From Ectocarpus siliculosus (taxonomy: Eukaryota > Sar > Phaeophyceae > Ectocarpales > Ectocarpaceae): DNA of 64,000 bases. The notes beneath the pieces were generated by a model that was not told the DNA's origin, ran no database searches, and was given only the letters and a program-made list of their open reading frames with translations. Location of the stretch: the NCBI GenBank assembly GCA_000310025.1, contig FN647938.1:557861-621860 (forward strand), in the 5' to 3' direction. Positions 1 to 12,755 of this stretch are shown one piece after another; the first letter of the stretch is position 1; each line of letters starts with the position of its first letter. Position numbers and translations under genes: made by a program.

Positions 1-1242
1 GCATTTCGAAGTGTTCTTGGTTTTCACCCGCACTGAGACTGACGTCTTTTCATTGGTCAGCCGGTTAGCGCGGTCGATGCTAATAATAAAAACACACACA
101 ATCAAGGCAAAACTGAAAATAGAGTCACTAGGCCGGGGTGAAGTCGCCGCCAAGGTCGCAACTAGAACAGAATAAGCGTGGGAAATTCTTAACGTCACTC
201 CACCCAAACAAGTCCCGAGAGAAACAATTCAGTTACTTAATTCGCCTACACACATGTCACAAATCAACTTCACGGGGGATCCAAGAGGGGAAGGAGGGAG
301 CCGCTGCATCCTTTTTCACTACAGAGCTAAGCTCCTCACGACAAACATCAAACATGACGGAAGGAGGCACGGAACAATTACACTCGAAAGTTCCGGCTGA
401 CAAAATTCAAGGAAATCTCGAAGGGTGTATGTACATCTCGACGTCCAGAGCACATGGGTACCGACGCACACTGCAACACTATCCTGCTCACAGGAGCCGG
501 CCTTCGTCATACTATAAACATGGAATCCGCTGCAGAATCGAGTGAATCCAACTGCATAGACGGCGTGCATAAACTACTTATATCGCCTGAAAGAGCACGA
601 GGTAGGCATACATCAAGACGACACACACACACTCAGAAGAAACACATACATATTCATCTCGGCAATGAAGAGTTGGTCAACACAACCCCAAGCAGTCATA
701 TCTGGTACGTAACACGGACAGCGGTATCCTGCCATTGCCATATACTATTCCTGCCAACCCAAACCTACAGCGGCACGGCAAGTGTGCACTGATGACCCTA
801 GGCGAAGCCCCGCCAAAACGTCGCGCGGCGCATAACATATCTGCTTTCCCCAGCGGCCGAGCGCAGTTTCCAACCAATTTGAAGGTTAAGGTTGAGGAAG
901 CGATCCGATTTTTCGTTCGCCACTCCAAAATTGTGAGTTCCCATCCCTATCGCCCTGAATTTTGCGCGAGGACTGTTACCCTGATTAAGAAAACCACAAA
1001 CTCCGCCCACACCAGGGGACAATGCTGTGTCCTGCAGGCCGAAACAGGCGTGAGACGTGATAGCGATCGGAGTGGAACGAACGAGCGTGTCTCATGCACC
1101 CGGTCCGCCGCAAGGCGAAAAACAACAACAAGAGGGAGAAAGACTACCAGCACTGCTTCGGGGGTACAGCAAGCCTGCTCGCTCATCCGGCAGTCACCGA
1201 TATTTTATTCTCCGCCACCCGGTCCGTGGCAAGGAGGAAGAC
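1..1242. other. Intergenic / 3' flank of the coiled-coil gene
   Basis: No supported gene. Open frames here are short or antisense to the Ser/Pro-rich last exon of the minus-strand gene that ends at 1243. The stretch just below 1243 would be its 3' untranslated region. No repeat or RNA gene recognised. Confidence 0.5.
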
Positions 1243-1843
1243 CTACCAAACGCTACCGGGATGACATTCGCCGTTGTCCCCAGCGTCCTCGTCCGAGAGA
1301 CTGCTGTCGACGTCCCACGGTCGCCCCCCCCCCCCTCTCACCATGGAGCGGCCCTCGAAGGACGAGGAAACCCCTTCCGGTTCTCGCCGGCGCCTTTGCT
1401 GGCGGCGGTGACCGGGGAGCTCGTCCGCCGCTCGCGAGTGCCGCTTCGGCGGACCCACCAACTGCCATGAACCACCGCTGGGAGAGTAGCAGCCACCATC
1501 CGTCTCGTACGCGGAAGCCCCCGAGAAGCTAGACGAACGGGCCTGGCTACCAGAAGCGACGAGGGGGCGCCGTGGATGCGCCCGGGCCCTGCTCCGGGGT
1601 ACGGGGCCCCAATAACCGCCGTCATGGTCGCTACTGCTGCCGCTAACGTGAGCGCCGCCACGGGATGCCCGCCAAGTCGCCGTCGTCCTCGCTACCCTGT
1701 CGACCGCCCTGACCGTCACCGATGCCTCCGGCTGGCTCCTCCTCCTGGGCCAACGGCCAGCAGAACCATCCGAGGCCGCCGCCGAGGCGCCGAAGGACGC
1801 TCCTCCGTCCATTTGCCGCCTCTCGAAGTCGGAGGGGCCCAGA

Positions 1844-1881
<38 letters not shown>

Positions 1882-4800
1882 AGAAGAAGTGGTCGTCGTC
1901 GTCCTGGAGGAAGCCAGCCGCGCGCTCAGCTCGTAGACCTCGTGCGTGAGGTCCTCGTGCTCCCTCTCCAGGTGCGTCGACCTGTACCCCCCTCCCCCCC
2001 AGCCCGCCTCTTGCGTCGCCTGCGGCGGGGCGTACCTCCCGAGGGCACCGCCGGGACGCGTCCCCTGCGACGGGGGGTGCCTCCCGGGGGCCCCGCCGGG
2101 ACGGATGCGCGCTCTCTCGAGCGGCGGGGGGGACTGGTACCCGTCCTCATCGTAACTGTTGCTGGAAAACCGGCGGGTAAACGGCGCTGGCCGCATGTAG
2201 TGGTGCACGGTAGAGCCATCGGATTCGTCGCTGTCGGTGTCCATGTCGGTGTCCACGTGGGGAGGAGGTTCTTGTTGGCGGCGGCGGTGGGTATCAGAGG
2301 CGCGTCGACGACGGGAACCCGTGTTTCTCGGGGGAGAGATGGGCTCGGAGTGGGAGTCGCTGTCGCCGGTGGAGTCCGCGGGGGATCGAGGGTCCCCTTC
2401 CCGCGTCTTTGCCGAGTTCTTGACGTGCGCCGATGCCTGCCCCTGGATGTAGCGGGGACGGAGGATAGAGGGTCGTCACCAAACGTACCACAAGAGGGTT
2501 CCCAAGGCACAGAAAAAATAATCAGTCACATATTTAGTGGATCCAGCACAGTATCGTCAGAGGTAAGGCACCACCGGCGTCAATACACACGAACTGCGGC
2601 TACTGCTCGCATGCGCGATGACAACAAATAAAATCCATCCCTCACAAGTGGGCGACCAGACTCAAGGGCGGCATACGGGAGACTCGGGTGGTTGTTGACA
2701 CCCCACCATTCCCTGCTCACTGACAAGCGACACGCTACAGCTCAGCGCGACTGCCATAATTGAACAGAATGCAGCACGCATAATCACGACCGCGACACAT
2801 CAGGTGAGGCGATTGCATTGCGATCACGTAGTTGTGCCTTCCAGAGACTCGTGCCCACTTGCAACAAAGATCGACTCAACACAGCACTACCGATTCGCAA
2901 GGATGACCCCAACATTCCCGCGGCGAAGTGGCTCCATCACACCACACCAACAGCCGCACCTGCAGAAAGCGGATCCTGGCGAAGAGAACCTCGCCGTGCT
3001 GCTTCCTCCTCGCAATTTCCTCTCTCAGACTCAGCGCCTCCTGCAGAGCGTCATACAAGCACTCCTCCCCGATGGCCACTTTCTCGCGAAGCGCGGCCGA
3101 CTGAAGTTGCCAGCAGAGGTGGAGGAGGAGGACGAAGAAGAGGGTTCCATGGGCAAGGGCGTGAGCAGCATGGACCAATCAGAGACAGGTAAGGCAGCGG
3201 CTCGCTGCTGCACCAGCACACACGCTAGCCATTGTCACCTAGTCATCGTCACGTCAACAACACGTCAACAACCACCCTTAAGTACGTTTCGAGCCACCGA
3301 GGGCCAAAGAAGGAAGGGAAGGCAAATGAAATACCCAAAACCGTGTGGGAAAGGAACCGTCGGGCGTCCAACAGGTGCACAGCAGGATCGGTGCGGTTGT
3401 ATCGAGCGACACTGCGGTACCCGTGTGTGTACCGCTGAAAACTGCACTGCAAGACTGCTCCCACCTCTTCCTTGACAGCTTGTGACTCTTTGAACGACGC
3501 TTGCACGACATCCCGCAGAGATTGCAGATCCACCTTGGTACGAACAGATACACCGGTCGAAAGGCGGTAGCAGCAGCATCAGCACGAAGAGATGCTCGAA
3601 AGTTTTGCACCCCCTACCCAGGAGATTTAGGGGAGCATCGTTGGAATTTCTCCAACGCGAACGGCCTTAGGTGTTTGAAGGTCGTACATGACAATCCACG
3701 CTTGTGTCACGTGCTGTGCTCTCAATCTTCCACCTCGCCTCTCGACCACCGAATGATCGCCACCCTCAACATTTTTAGCGACAAACGGATCTTGGCCGCG
3801 TGTGAAGCGAATAAGAAAGGCGTTCGCTCCCACCCTGGACTGTGAGGCGACGCGGTTTCCCCCCCGCTCTGTGGGATTTATGGCTCTGCGTTGTCAAGCC
3901 AACAAGCCACACGTGACTACCTGCAACCCTCGCCAACCTGCGTTATCCCGAGCCCATCCGTCCCTGCCTCCGCCTCCTTATCGCCCCGCTCCGCCGCCGC
4001 CGCCGGTCCCCTGTCGCCCCTGTTCCCGTACAACTCGGCGTGAATCTCGCTGACTATCTTGACGAGGTCTTCATCCATCTTGCTCTTCTTTTCGTCGAAC
4101 TCTGCCTCCATCTTGACTCTCTGTCGGCCGAGTTCGGACTGCATCTCCCTGCACTGCTCCTCGGCGTTAACACGGAGTTCCTCCTTGTCGGCTTGGCTCT
4201 TTAGTGCTTGGTACCGCTTCCGTAGTGTCTGCGGGGGAGAGATGAAGGCGGGGGGGGGGGGTCGTGGGTCACACGCTCCTGTCTCAGGGGAAGGCGTTGC
4301 GCATATCGCTGCGAGATACAGTAACGGCTACGGTGTAAGCGGTTTAAGCGCAAGTACGGACTTACGAGAGGAAAATTGGCGTGTCCAGCCCATGAGAAAC
4401 GCTTTCAATCTTACGATTTTAAGAGAAAAGCGGGATGTAAGCGAGAAATACCGGCTTGTCCCACGGCTGTGCGCCCCAATACCCTGCATGATGGTGTCAT
4501 GTTCAGCTGCCAAATTGTTCCAAAGCCCATTCTCCAAACCAATTTGAAGATGTGCTCTCTATCGGCGTGTCGAATCTCGCAATGCCAGGCGGCTGTTCAC
4601 ACCCGCTTGCCACGAGAGGGCACCACTCCTGTGCCGTCCTGTCCAACGTCCAGAGTACAAACATGAAACCGACAGCTTCGGATCGCTGACCGCCATCGTG
4701 CACACAACGACGAAAAGTTACAGCACACAACCGCAGCGGGGGAACCGGCACGCACCCTGTACGCCGCCCACACTTCGTCCGCCCGACACGCGCAGGCGCA

Positions 4801-5432
4801 GTGGCTGCATGCCTCCGGGGCACCAAGGGCTGTGTCTGCGGGGCCCCTTCCTCTGTCCGACTGTTCATCGTCCCATGCCGACGCCGCCCTGGAATTCCGT
4901 CAGACAAAGCAGCAGTCAGGTGCGGTTTTCGGCCGGGGAAGAAGCGGAAAACCGCTAGCCGGAACCCTGGCACCACATGCTAGATAAAAGACCGACCGTC
5001 ACGCGTGGTTCCGTGAGAAACAAGACGATCATCACTGCACACCCGCACGACAGCCCTCGTGGCAGTTCAACCCCATCCTTGCCGCGGTTGAACCAACACC
5101 AACCTCTTCCTGCTGTATCCTTCAAAAAGAGGTGTTTCCACCGATCACATTAGACCAAATAGCAATGGTGCCGAGAGGCTAAACTAGTACTGTACGGAAC
5201 GGGGCGGTGCCAGCCGCGGAAAAAACGAGAGACATTATTTTTGTTGACAAGGATAAGTTGCACTGACGCTCGGGCCTCGTCCGCACCTGCAGCATCCCGG
5301 TCCGCCCTGACCCGCCGCCGCAGCCGCCGCCACCTCGCCCGCCTGCGACCCTCTCGCTTTTGCGGCCGCTTGCTCCTCTGATCTTGTGGGTGGCGGTGTA
5401 CACGGGTTCGGATTGGTGGTCGGTTGTTGCTG

Positions 5433-5465
<33 letters not shown>

Positions 5466-8400
5466 CGGCGGCGGCTGCTGCTGCGGCTGCGGCTGCTGCT
5501 GCTGCTGCTGCTTCTGCTGCGGCTGCTGCTGCTGCGGCGGTGGCGGCTGCTGCGGCTGCTGCTGCTGCTGCTGCTGCTGCAGCTGGCGCAGTCGCTGCTG
5601 GTGTCGCATTTGGTGTCGCCGGCTCATCGGTGTTGTCGGTGTTAACCCGGCGCGCGCTCCTAGAGTGACGTCATCCACCGAATGGTGGCCGTGCCCCACG
5701 GACATACCGGGAGCGGTGGCGATGACGGCGTTGTGAAGCCGGCTCGGCGGAAACCCTTCCACGGTTATCCGCTTCACCTGTGTGTGCCGGGGGTCAGCGA
5801 CGTCCGACCCCCGTCATTTTCTTACAGAATACCATGGTACTAAATAGGTGCCAAAACACTCAACCCAGTGCCAAATAACGAACACGCACTTCAGCGCGCG
5901 TGCCGCGCACATTGTGCGAGTGAGAGTGTTACGCTTCGCGAATGGAAGCAAACAGAAACACAAGGATGTGGTCAGGCTGCTCAGAAGGACAACGCGGTGT
6001 CTGCAAGAGACACATGTGCACTACGCAACACCAGGACGATGTACAGCAGCAATCACCGCTAAAGCCCGGCGCCGCTCCTTCCCCCGATCGGAAACAACCG
6101 CAACGACGACAGCCTTGAATAGACTATTACTCATCAGGTGCTCGTAAGGAACAGGAACAGGAACATGTGGCCTGGCTAGACACCTCATCAAGGCCACCTC
6201 GAGCACGCGGACGACACGGAAGAAGCTGCAGTACCTCACTTGCCTTCGGTAAACGGAGCCCGATGAGCTTAATGCTTGCCTTGAGGGTCTTATTGGCGCG
6301 TCGCATCACGTCCGGTAGTTCTCTGATTACGACAAGACGGGCGGGTGAAAACCGGGTGTCTGTCTTCGTTCGGCAGTGGCAGTGTGCTATCGCAAGAGCA
6401 TGAGCATGGACGCCACCACCCTGCAGTCTCTCTTGCTCTCTTGTCTTCGAACGCTGATTGGCTGGCGGGGAATAGTCTTGCTACACGGTGAGAAAAACGA
6501 TGGCTACCAGAACGATCATGCTGCGGGCACAGCAGCGCCGCGGGATCCAACAAAACAGCGAGGCAAGAAATCTCGCCGAGCGGAGACTACAAGCAGCGAA
6601 AAAAATAGTGCTTCCCGTTCTTGCCCACGCGGTAAACGGCGATGATGGGATTACGCGACAATGAGATCGAATGAAAGTTGTGACGACCAATCACACAAAT
6701 ACGAGGAACGAGAGCAACGACAAAGGTACCACAAAAAAAGACACCAAAACCGCCCTAAACACACCCTGACGCACTCTCATCGGGGCGATCTCGGCGCCCA
6801 TTGCAAAAAAAACAACGACGCCCAACATACACAAGAGAGGAGGAGCGCCCCACTGTGGCGACGATCGACCAACGGTGTTTCATGTCGGAAACATCACCCC
6901 TCACCAATTATTAAGGACGCGAGTTGTCCAAAATTGAGGCAGCTGTCCGCTGCGCCCAGCACACCCACAATTGTTCCACGAGCCCCTGGCTCACCTGCTT
7001 GCTGACGTCACAACGATCAGGTAGAGCCCCAACCTCCTACCCATCGAACAAAGCTACCTAGAAAAACTGGTAGAGGATGTGTTTGGGCATGTGCCACAGA
7101 AAAGAACCTTACCTGCGCAGGACTTCCTGATCGGTCTTGGCCATCACCTCCTTGAGCTCGTCCTCGGCGTGCCCGACTGCGCCCTTCTGCCCAGTCACCA
7201 GCTGTTCCGGACACATACGCAGATCACAAGTAAAAAATAGCGCACACCCGATCGAGACAGTGAGACACGAACAACAACAACAACAATAATGGCATAGGCG
7301 ACCACGACCACGACTACGACTACGACGACGGCAAGGCTGGTCGGGAGAGTCGGCTACAAAAGCCTTGGATGAAATTTTCCGGCACTTCTGGCTGCAGCTT
7401 GCAGTGGTGTGTCGGGAGGATATTGCAGTGATGAACGGGAAGGCGATCCTCAATAGAACGAGCTTGTCAACAACAATGATGCCTTCCTATGAATAGCACC
7501 TTACGATGGACACCTGAGATGTTCTTGTTGTCTATATTAGGGAGGCAAGCGGAATTTAATAAGAAAAACCCGTGAAAGTCGTCCGCTTCCTCTGAACGTG
7601 CACCGATCAGTCCAAACGCTATAGATAGCAAATTTGCACGGAAACACTCCTTCCCAGTGCCAACCACGAACAAAAATAAACAAACACGAAAGAGCACAAA
7701 ACAACGCCAAGCCCGCTGCGGTTATGGGTCCAAGACACTCAAGAAAACCGCGACCACCGGAGGTGCGCCCAACGAAGAATCGTAGAGCTACTGTAGCTCT
7801 CTAGTAGATGTGGTGTATCAGGTCATGCTACACAAGAGACTGCGCCAACTAGGAAAAACAGCTCTGTAAGTGTCCTGCAACAGTTGCGCCGACTGGGTTC
7901 ACTTGCTGCCGTAACCCGCCACTGCCCCGCAACAAAGGTTCATGTCCTTGAAGGTGGCGAGAAGCTTGTCGCGTTATCTTCTGCTTGGAGACAGCCGGCA
8001 GACAGAAGCGGCCAAAAATGAAGGGGGGAAAGAGGCTATCGCAAACCTATTTTTACACACGTGTACTTCAAAAGAGAAAACCACGCCGAATCGATGAAGC
8101 AAGCCTGTCCAAAGTTGGAGGTATCTTGCTAGGAGTACGAAACGCTTCGAAGGAGCACACGCGTTGCCTCTTCGATAGGCACGAGGGGACGTTCGGTGAG
8201 CAAGCCAAGCCAACGCTTCAGCGAACCCCCTTCCAAACTTTTTACTCGCCTCTATGCGGGCGATTGTTGGCCCCTCCATGATTGACCTGTGGGCTTGAAG
8301 GTCCTGGATAGACTGCTGGTAAAGCTCCTCCAGTTTTTGTTTGAGGGACTCGTACTGGCGAGGGGCGGCGGCGGCGGCGGGGCGGGGGCGGGAGGCATTT

Positions 8401-8839
8401 TTCGCACAAAGGAGGTCAACGTTTCATCTTGGTGGTACGCACCGCGGCCGAAACCCACAGAACTAGTTCTAACGCTGGAGTGGACCGGACCGGCCGCGTG
8501 TAAGTATCGCACAAAAAAAAAAAAAAAGGCAGGAGACAGCACAGCAGCTGCGCATATTCGTACGGTACTATACGAAAAAACTTGAAAGAGAGCAGCAGTG
8601 CGCTGACACTTCCCTTCCCAAACGGACTCCAAGCTGAACGCTTCAACTCATTCGGTGGTGGGCGACGTACCTCGCTGCGAACCTTCGACGTCGCCGATTT
8701 TATAGCGTCCCGCGACCCGGCGTCCACAAGCGACTTTACCATTAGGCTCATGGCTTCACCATGGCGCTCATTCACGTGGCCCAGCCTACCCAGGATGACG
8801 GAGGCCTCACACATGTCGTCCTCCATCTTCTGCTTCAGG
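1243..8839 (-). CDS. Coiled-coil, polyglutamine-rich protein of unknown function (5' partial)
   Basis: Nine minus-strand exons can be read: 8839-8671, 8354-8287 (3' edge unsure), 7186 or 7201-7113, 6322-6235, 5777-5268 (or 5287), 4228-3938, 3533-3465, 3100-2960 and 2442-1243. All other joins keep phase, but the join between 8287 and 7186 does not, so an edge is wrong or a small exon is missed. The encoded chain is about 870 residues. It begins with heptad-like helices (LKQKMEDD, YESLKQKLEEL), then a Gln-rich tract from 5423-5582, then more coiled coil (TLRKRYQALKSQADKEEL; SAALREKVAIGEE). The last 399 residues are Ser/Pro/Arg/Gly-rich and look disordered. The acceptor at 8840 has a good pyrimidine tract, so upstream coding exons are expected. 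Phase-compatible first exons are seen near 14479-14448 and 15160-15120, but neither is proven. I recognise no family; a cytoskeletal or scaffold role would be a guess from the coiled coils. Confidence 0.6.
4319..5192. repeat. Possible degraded relative of the TA-flanked inverted-repeat element
   Basis: The left end (CAGTAACGGCTACGG after a TA) matches the end of the 12756-13656 element except for one base. A weak counterpart, TAAAC..TAG.TACTG followed by TA, ends at 5192, giving a similar length. It lies wholly inside an intron of the coiled-coil gene. The right end is poor, so the boundary is uncertain. Confidence 0.25.
5423..5582 (-). repeat. CTG/CGG repeat encoding the Gln/Pro tract
   Basis: An interrupted trinucleotide repeat. 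On the minus strand it is read in the frame of the coiled-coil gene as Gln runs broken by Pro. On the plus strand it opens artificial Ala, Cys and Leu frames. The exon frame continues on both sides without a stop, so this is coding repeat. Confidence 0.75.
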
Positions 8840-9555
8840 CTGACGTGTGTGAGGGAAAGAAGGGGCGGGAACGGATGGTGAATGGCTCATCCGGCAAATA
8901 TGGAACATCTCACGGAACGACAATTTGCCGGAACAAAAAAAAGAAGGAAACCCAGCTAGGCAGATTCCAGAGTAACGGTGCGCTGTTGTGGTCTTCAACA
9001 AAACAATAAAGCCGTTTCTGGTCTCTGCTCAGTGCCTCCTAACACCATTAGCGGCCTAACTGAGGCGAACGCCTTCAATGTCACAGGCCAACCACACCAA
9101 CTACACTACCCACAAAAGGGCAGAATAGTATCTACATAGATGCTAAACAACACAACACAATCAAGAATAATCTACACCGTCCTTAAGCCACTGCTAAACT
9201 AGGCCGGGGGTGTATTTCCCGCCCGAGCTGCATCGGTGAAGCCAATCCCCTCTCACATGCCAATGCACGAAACGGAAGCACGTGTGGGGGTGCTCAGGAT
9301 CAAGACAGCCGTGGTGCGCCTGCATGCTCCATTCCAACAACAAAGAGAGGCAAGCCTGACACGTGGTATCCCTCCCCCCCCCCCCCTTGCTACAATACAT
9401 CGGGAATTATCCATGCTGCACTCTTCTCAAAGCCGTACACAGACACCTCAAGGGAGGCCACCATGCCAAAAATACAGTAACAGGCGGAGAAGCGGCACCG
9501 GGGTGCGCAACAAAATACATGCACGGCATATGATGTAATCTCATTTCCGCGCCGG

Positions 9556-9606
9556 GGTCGGTGAGATCGCACCCGTGAGATCGCACCGGGTGCGATCTCG
9601 CCGACC
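9556..9606. repeat. Short hairpin with GATCGCACC arms
   Basis: Arms 9556-9574 and 9588-9606 are 19 bp inverted repeats with one mismatch. The loop repeats part of the arm (GTGAGATCGCACC). Related GGTCGGAGAGATCGCACCGG words recur at about 10150, 10232 and 10318, and the reverse form follows at about 10374-10400. They look like pieces of one small inverted-repeat family. Confidence 0.5.
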
Positions 9607-10589
9607 TCCAAATCCAAGATTGAGCTATTTTTGAGCTGCCGGAAAGAGGAATGCGTGCACCTTTTACATGTGGGGAGGATGTCAGCGGAGCGACACTCCT
9701 TTTTATGTACGATACTGATGTTCGGTCGCGGTTCACGCGGGATGTCAGTTGTTTTCATTTAACCGGCATGGAAGTTGCCAACCGTACACTCAACCAAGCA
9801 CACAACATACAAGCCGTAACATACCCCACGCTACCGTGCACAACAAAATCGTACTATACTAGTATTCGTGTGAAGGAAGACCGAAACGAAAGCGGGAGAC
9901 AACCTGTGATACCGTATGTACCGGTACCCCGCATTGAAACCACATCGTCTGTTGTCCTTGCCACGCCTTAAGCCAAACTAGCATTCAAACCCCATGACCA
10001 CTCGCTTTATGGAAAGGACAGCCGCTACACGTACTAGTCTACGCATAGCCTACGCCTTGTCTTTGCCGGTGTGCTCCCCACCAGCAACAACGGCACCTAC
10101 ACGGCCCACGTCTGCTGTAGTTACACTGCTTTACGCCAACTGAGGTGGAGATAGGGCACCGGTCAGGGAGATGGTGCCGGAATGCGTGCCTACAACACCG
10201 CCGAGCACTACTGCACCTCCGTGTACTCCATTGGGCATTGCACCGGTCGGAGAGATCGCGCCGGGGTGCCTTGAAAAAAGCAAAACGAAATGATGTAAAT
10301 ACTGTTCCCGAGACGGGGTCGGAGAGATCGCACCGGGGTGCGAAAAAAAACAGAAAAGCATGTGTTTAAATTATCGCACCCGGTGCCATCTCTCTGCCTT
10401 ACAGGCGCTTGAAATTGGAACCCTGGTGTATGTCGCATCCCACGGTGACAGGTCTTGCACGACAACACATCCAGTATAACAGTATAACCCTGGCCCTTTC
10501 AGATATTTACATTTTTCAATCCCTCCGGCAAAAGCGGTAATTGTAAGACCGTTTCGGCATTTTTTTTGGGGTCAAACAAAACCCTCGAA

Positions 10590-10720
10590 CCAAAAGAGGG
10601 TCGGCTTTTTTTTTCCCCTCAATATGACCCAACGAATCCATCTTCATCTTTGTAGCAATGAGTCAAAGATTACAGTAGATTGGCAATTAATCCATGAATC
10701 CATGGCGTCAGCGACTGTTT
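10590..10720. repeat. Dispersed repeat, copy 1
   Basis: The segment around AATATGACCCAACGAATCCATC with the trailing words GCAAT..ATCCATGAATCCATGGCGTCAG is matched by 60780-60870 (AATATGACACAACGAATCCATC then AGCAATGAATTCATAGCGTCAG). A weaker version follows T-rich DNA at 11705-11790. No coding potential was recognised. Confidence 0.45.
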
Positions 10721-10890
10721 GAATATTTTAAAATATGTTAGCCGGCAACGTTTTTTTGTCTGAGACGGGCCCACTTTCCGCCCACGGCTCAGACAAACAC
10801 CTCTCACCAACCTCACCTTATCTGAAGCGTGGGTTCCTATTCAGTTGTTCCAGAGTTTTGAGCAGCAACAGAGTAGTAAACTACAAAAAG

Positions 10891-10976
10891 ATGGCATCGC
10901 AGGGTACAGAGTCGTTCGAGCCTTATGTCAACACCACTGGACAGACCTGCTCCTCCTGTGCGGTGTCTGTCCACAG
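10891..10976 (+). CDS. Candidate short first exon
   Basis: An ATG opens 28 codons ending at a strong donor (CACAG|GTATGT), phase 2. The peptide contains a CSSC pair. It is phase-compatible with an acceptor at about 14929 (ACTAACAAG|G) that would read into the first Met of the FYVE-SYLF gene, so it could be an upstream exon of that gene across a ~4 kb intron. The link is inference; it may equally be a chance open frame. Confidence 0.2.
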
Positions 10977-11332
10977 GTATGTATGCATGTTGTGATCGCT
11001 GTGGAAGGAACCGACAAGGAAATGTGGGATGAGACAAGCCGTCAAAATAGAGCAGTAGAACTCCCAGACCATGAGCTGTAGGCCACTCGAACTGCTGGGA
11101 GGTGGCCCAAAAGGGACCGCCTATGCAGGATTTCAAGAGTATCTAGAAAAAGATTTAAGGGAGGGGGCACGCAAACCCTATCCCTAACCCTAACATCAAC
11201 CCCAAAGCACGGATTGAATACTTTATCCCATATGTTTGCTTAATCGATTTTGCTGCGTAGACTTAGGGCTAGGGTTGGGGTTTAGAATGCCGCAAAAAAA
11301 ATCGCTGTGTGAGGGTGATTTCTGGGTGGAAA

Positions 11333-11365
<33 letters not shown>
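11333..11365. repeat. (CTG)n microsatellite
   Basis: About 11 CTG units in noncoding DNA. The Cys frame it opens on the plus strand has no other coding support. Confidence 0.7.
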
Positions 11366-12099
11366 ACATGCTGCTGAAACGCCTCCTCTCTCTTTCGCTT
11401 GATTCGGCCAACCAGGGGGGGGAAGTTGCCACGTCATAAATAACAAAAACATTAAGCAAACATAATATTGTTCCTATTTTCGGATCTTTTGATGCCAATA
11501 TTGTGCCTGGGCAATTTTGTCTAAGAGCAAAACGAAGCATTTTTCCGAAACTACCCAATATTCGCTTGCGAAATCGGAAGAGCTCGCACTGGAAAATTCG
11601 AAAATTCCTCGATCTGCCTCCACTCCGGTGTCAACAATATGCACAGTAAACCCTACGCCAGTAGTAGTGCACCCTACCCGAAAAGCAAGCAAGACTTTTT
11701 GTTTCATCGTTCTTGTTTTGTTTTCTTAATGTGACACAACGATTACGATTCCATCAAATTCCATCTCTATCCATAGAAAAGAGTCTACAATAGTTCTTCG
11801 AAATTGCAAACGAGATCTTCTGGCTCTAGCATTTTTGTACCCAGTCTTGGCATTATTTTGGGATTAGCAACTGGCACGAATTAAATGTGAAGACAACAGC
11901 AACAATAACAACAACTACTGCTGTACTTCCTACGACGGGACAGGGAAAGAGAGTTAACGAAACAAGAAGAGGCTCTCCGGTAGGAAGATGAGCCCCTTGG
12001 CCCTGGAGACAGGGCGTTGACGATAATCGTTTTGGATTCCGGAATGTACTGCACACACAAACCCATCCGTTGACAACAGGTCTACCTGCATGCAGGGTG

Positions 12100-12103
12100 T
12101 TGG

Positions 12104-12150
<47 letters not shown>

Positions 12151-12545
12151 CTTCACATTAAAAACCGTTCCGATCTCTCTCTACCCAGTACCTTCACATG
12201 TCCGTACTGATCCAACACTTGACGCGGTCGATTCCCGTGGTCACAGGCTAACTTACCCTAAAAAGGTACACTCAAATAAACTGGCACCGGGGGGTCCCCA
12301 AGTCAATAGAAATCAACGACAGATATTCTGGAGTCCTCCGCTCCCTCTGCGCGCTATGCGAGGTAACAACTTAGACTAGGAGTCAGCCTCACGGGCCAGA
12401 GAGAAAGAGGTACACCCCCTTGGTTCAATATTGGTGCTTCACACGCAAGCGGAGACAAGGCCATCTGACACAGAAATAGAGAGAAAAAAGAGCGACAAAG
12501 AGAAAAAAGAGAAAAAGAGAAAAAGAGAAAAGGAAATCAGGAAGA
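12100..12545. repeat. Dispersed repeat ending in (TTG)n, copy A
   Basis: Starts with a (TTG)n run to 12150, then about 360 bp that matches 17370-17740 at roughly 95 percent identity by eye, and ends in an A/G-rich tract. Read on the minus strand it finishes AATGTGAAGACAACAACAAC, so (CAA)n would be the 3' tail, as in some SINE-like retroelements. The same TGTGAAGACAACA word also occurs at about 11886. No protein is encoded. Confidence 0.6.
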
Positions 12546-12755
12546 AAAGAGAAAATAAAACGAAAAAGAGCGAGGACAAAAAGAGACCAGGCCGAAAATA
12601 AGAAGAATATCAGACAGAATAAGGCACACGGTGGAGAGACCACTAACGAACGAACAAGCAATCACGCAAACATGGCCACCAACCAGCGATACATGTGGGG
12701 GTTGGTGAAATGGTGCAGAGGAATGGTTGCAATCTGCGCTGGATGTACAGCAGTA

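Noticed and set aside
1576-2631. Long plus-strand frame of 351 codons
   Set aside because: Antisense to the Ser/Pro-rich last exon of the minus gene, whose splice phase and exon chain are supported. GC-rich DNA keeps all frames open.
5360-5668. Plus-strand poly-Ala, poly-Cys and poly-Leu frames
   Set aside because: Artefacts of the CTG/CGG repeat. The minus Gln frame is the one continuous with flanking coding exons.
6500-6664. Plus frame with a helical look (MATRTIMLRAQQRRGIQQN)
   Set aside because: It is 54 codons, has no family match, and lies in an intron of the minus gene. A retroelement fragment could not be shown.
11177-11284. Telomere-like CCCTAACCCTAA and AGGGTTGGGGTTTA motifs
   Set aside because: Only two or three imperfect units in opposite orientations, in mid-contig. 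Too short to call a telomere or a fusion site.
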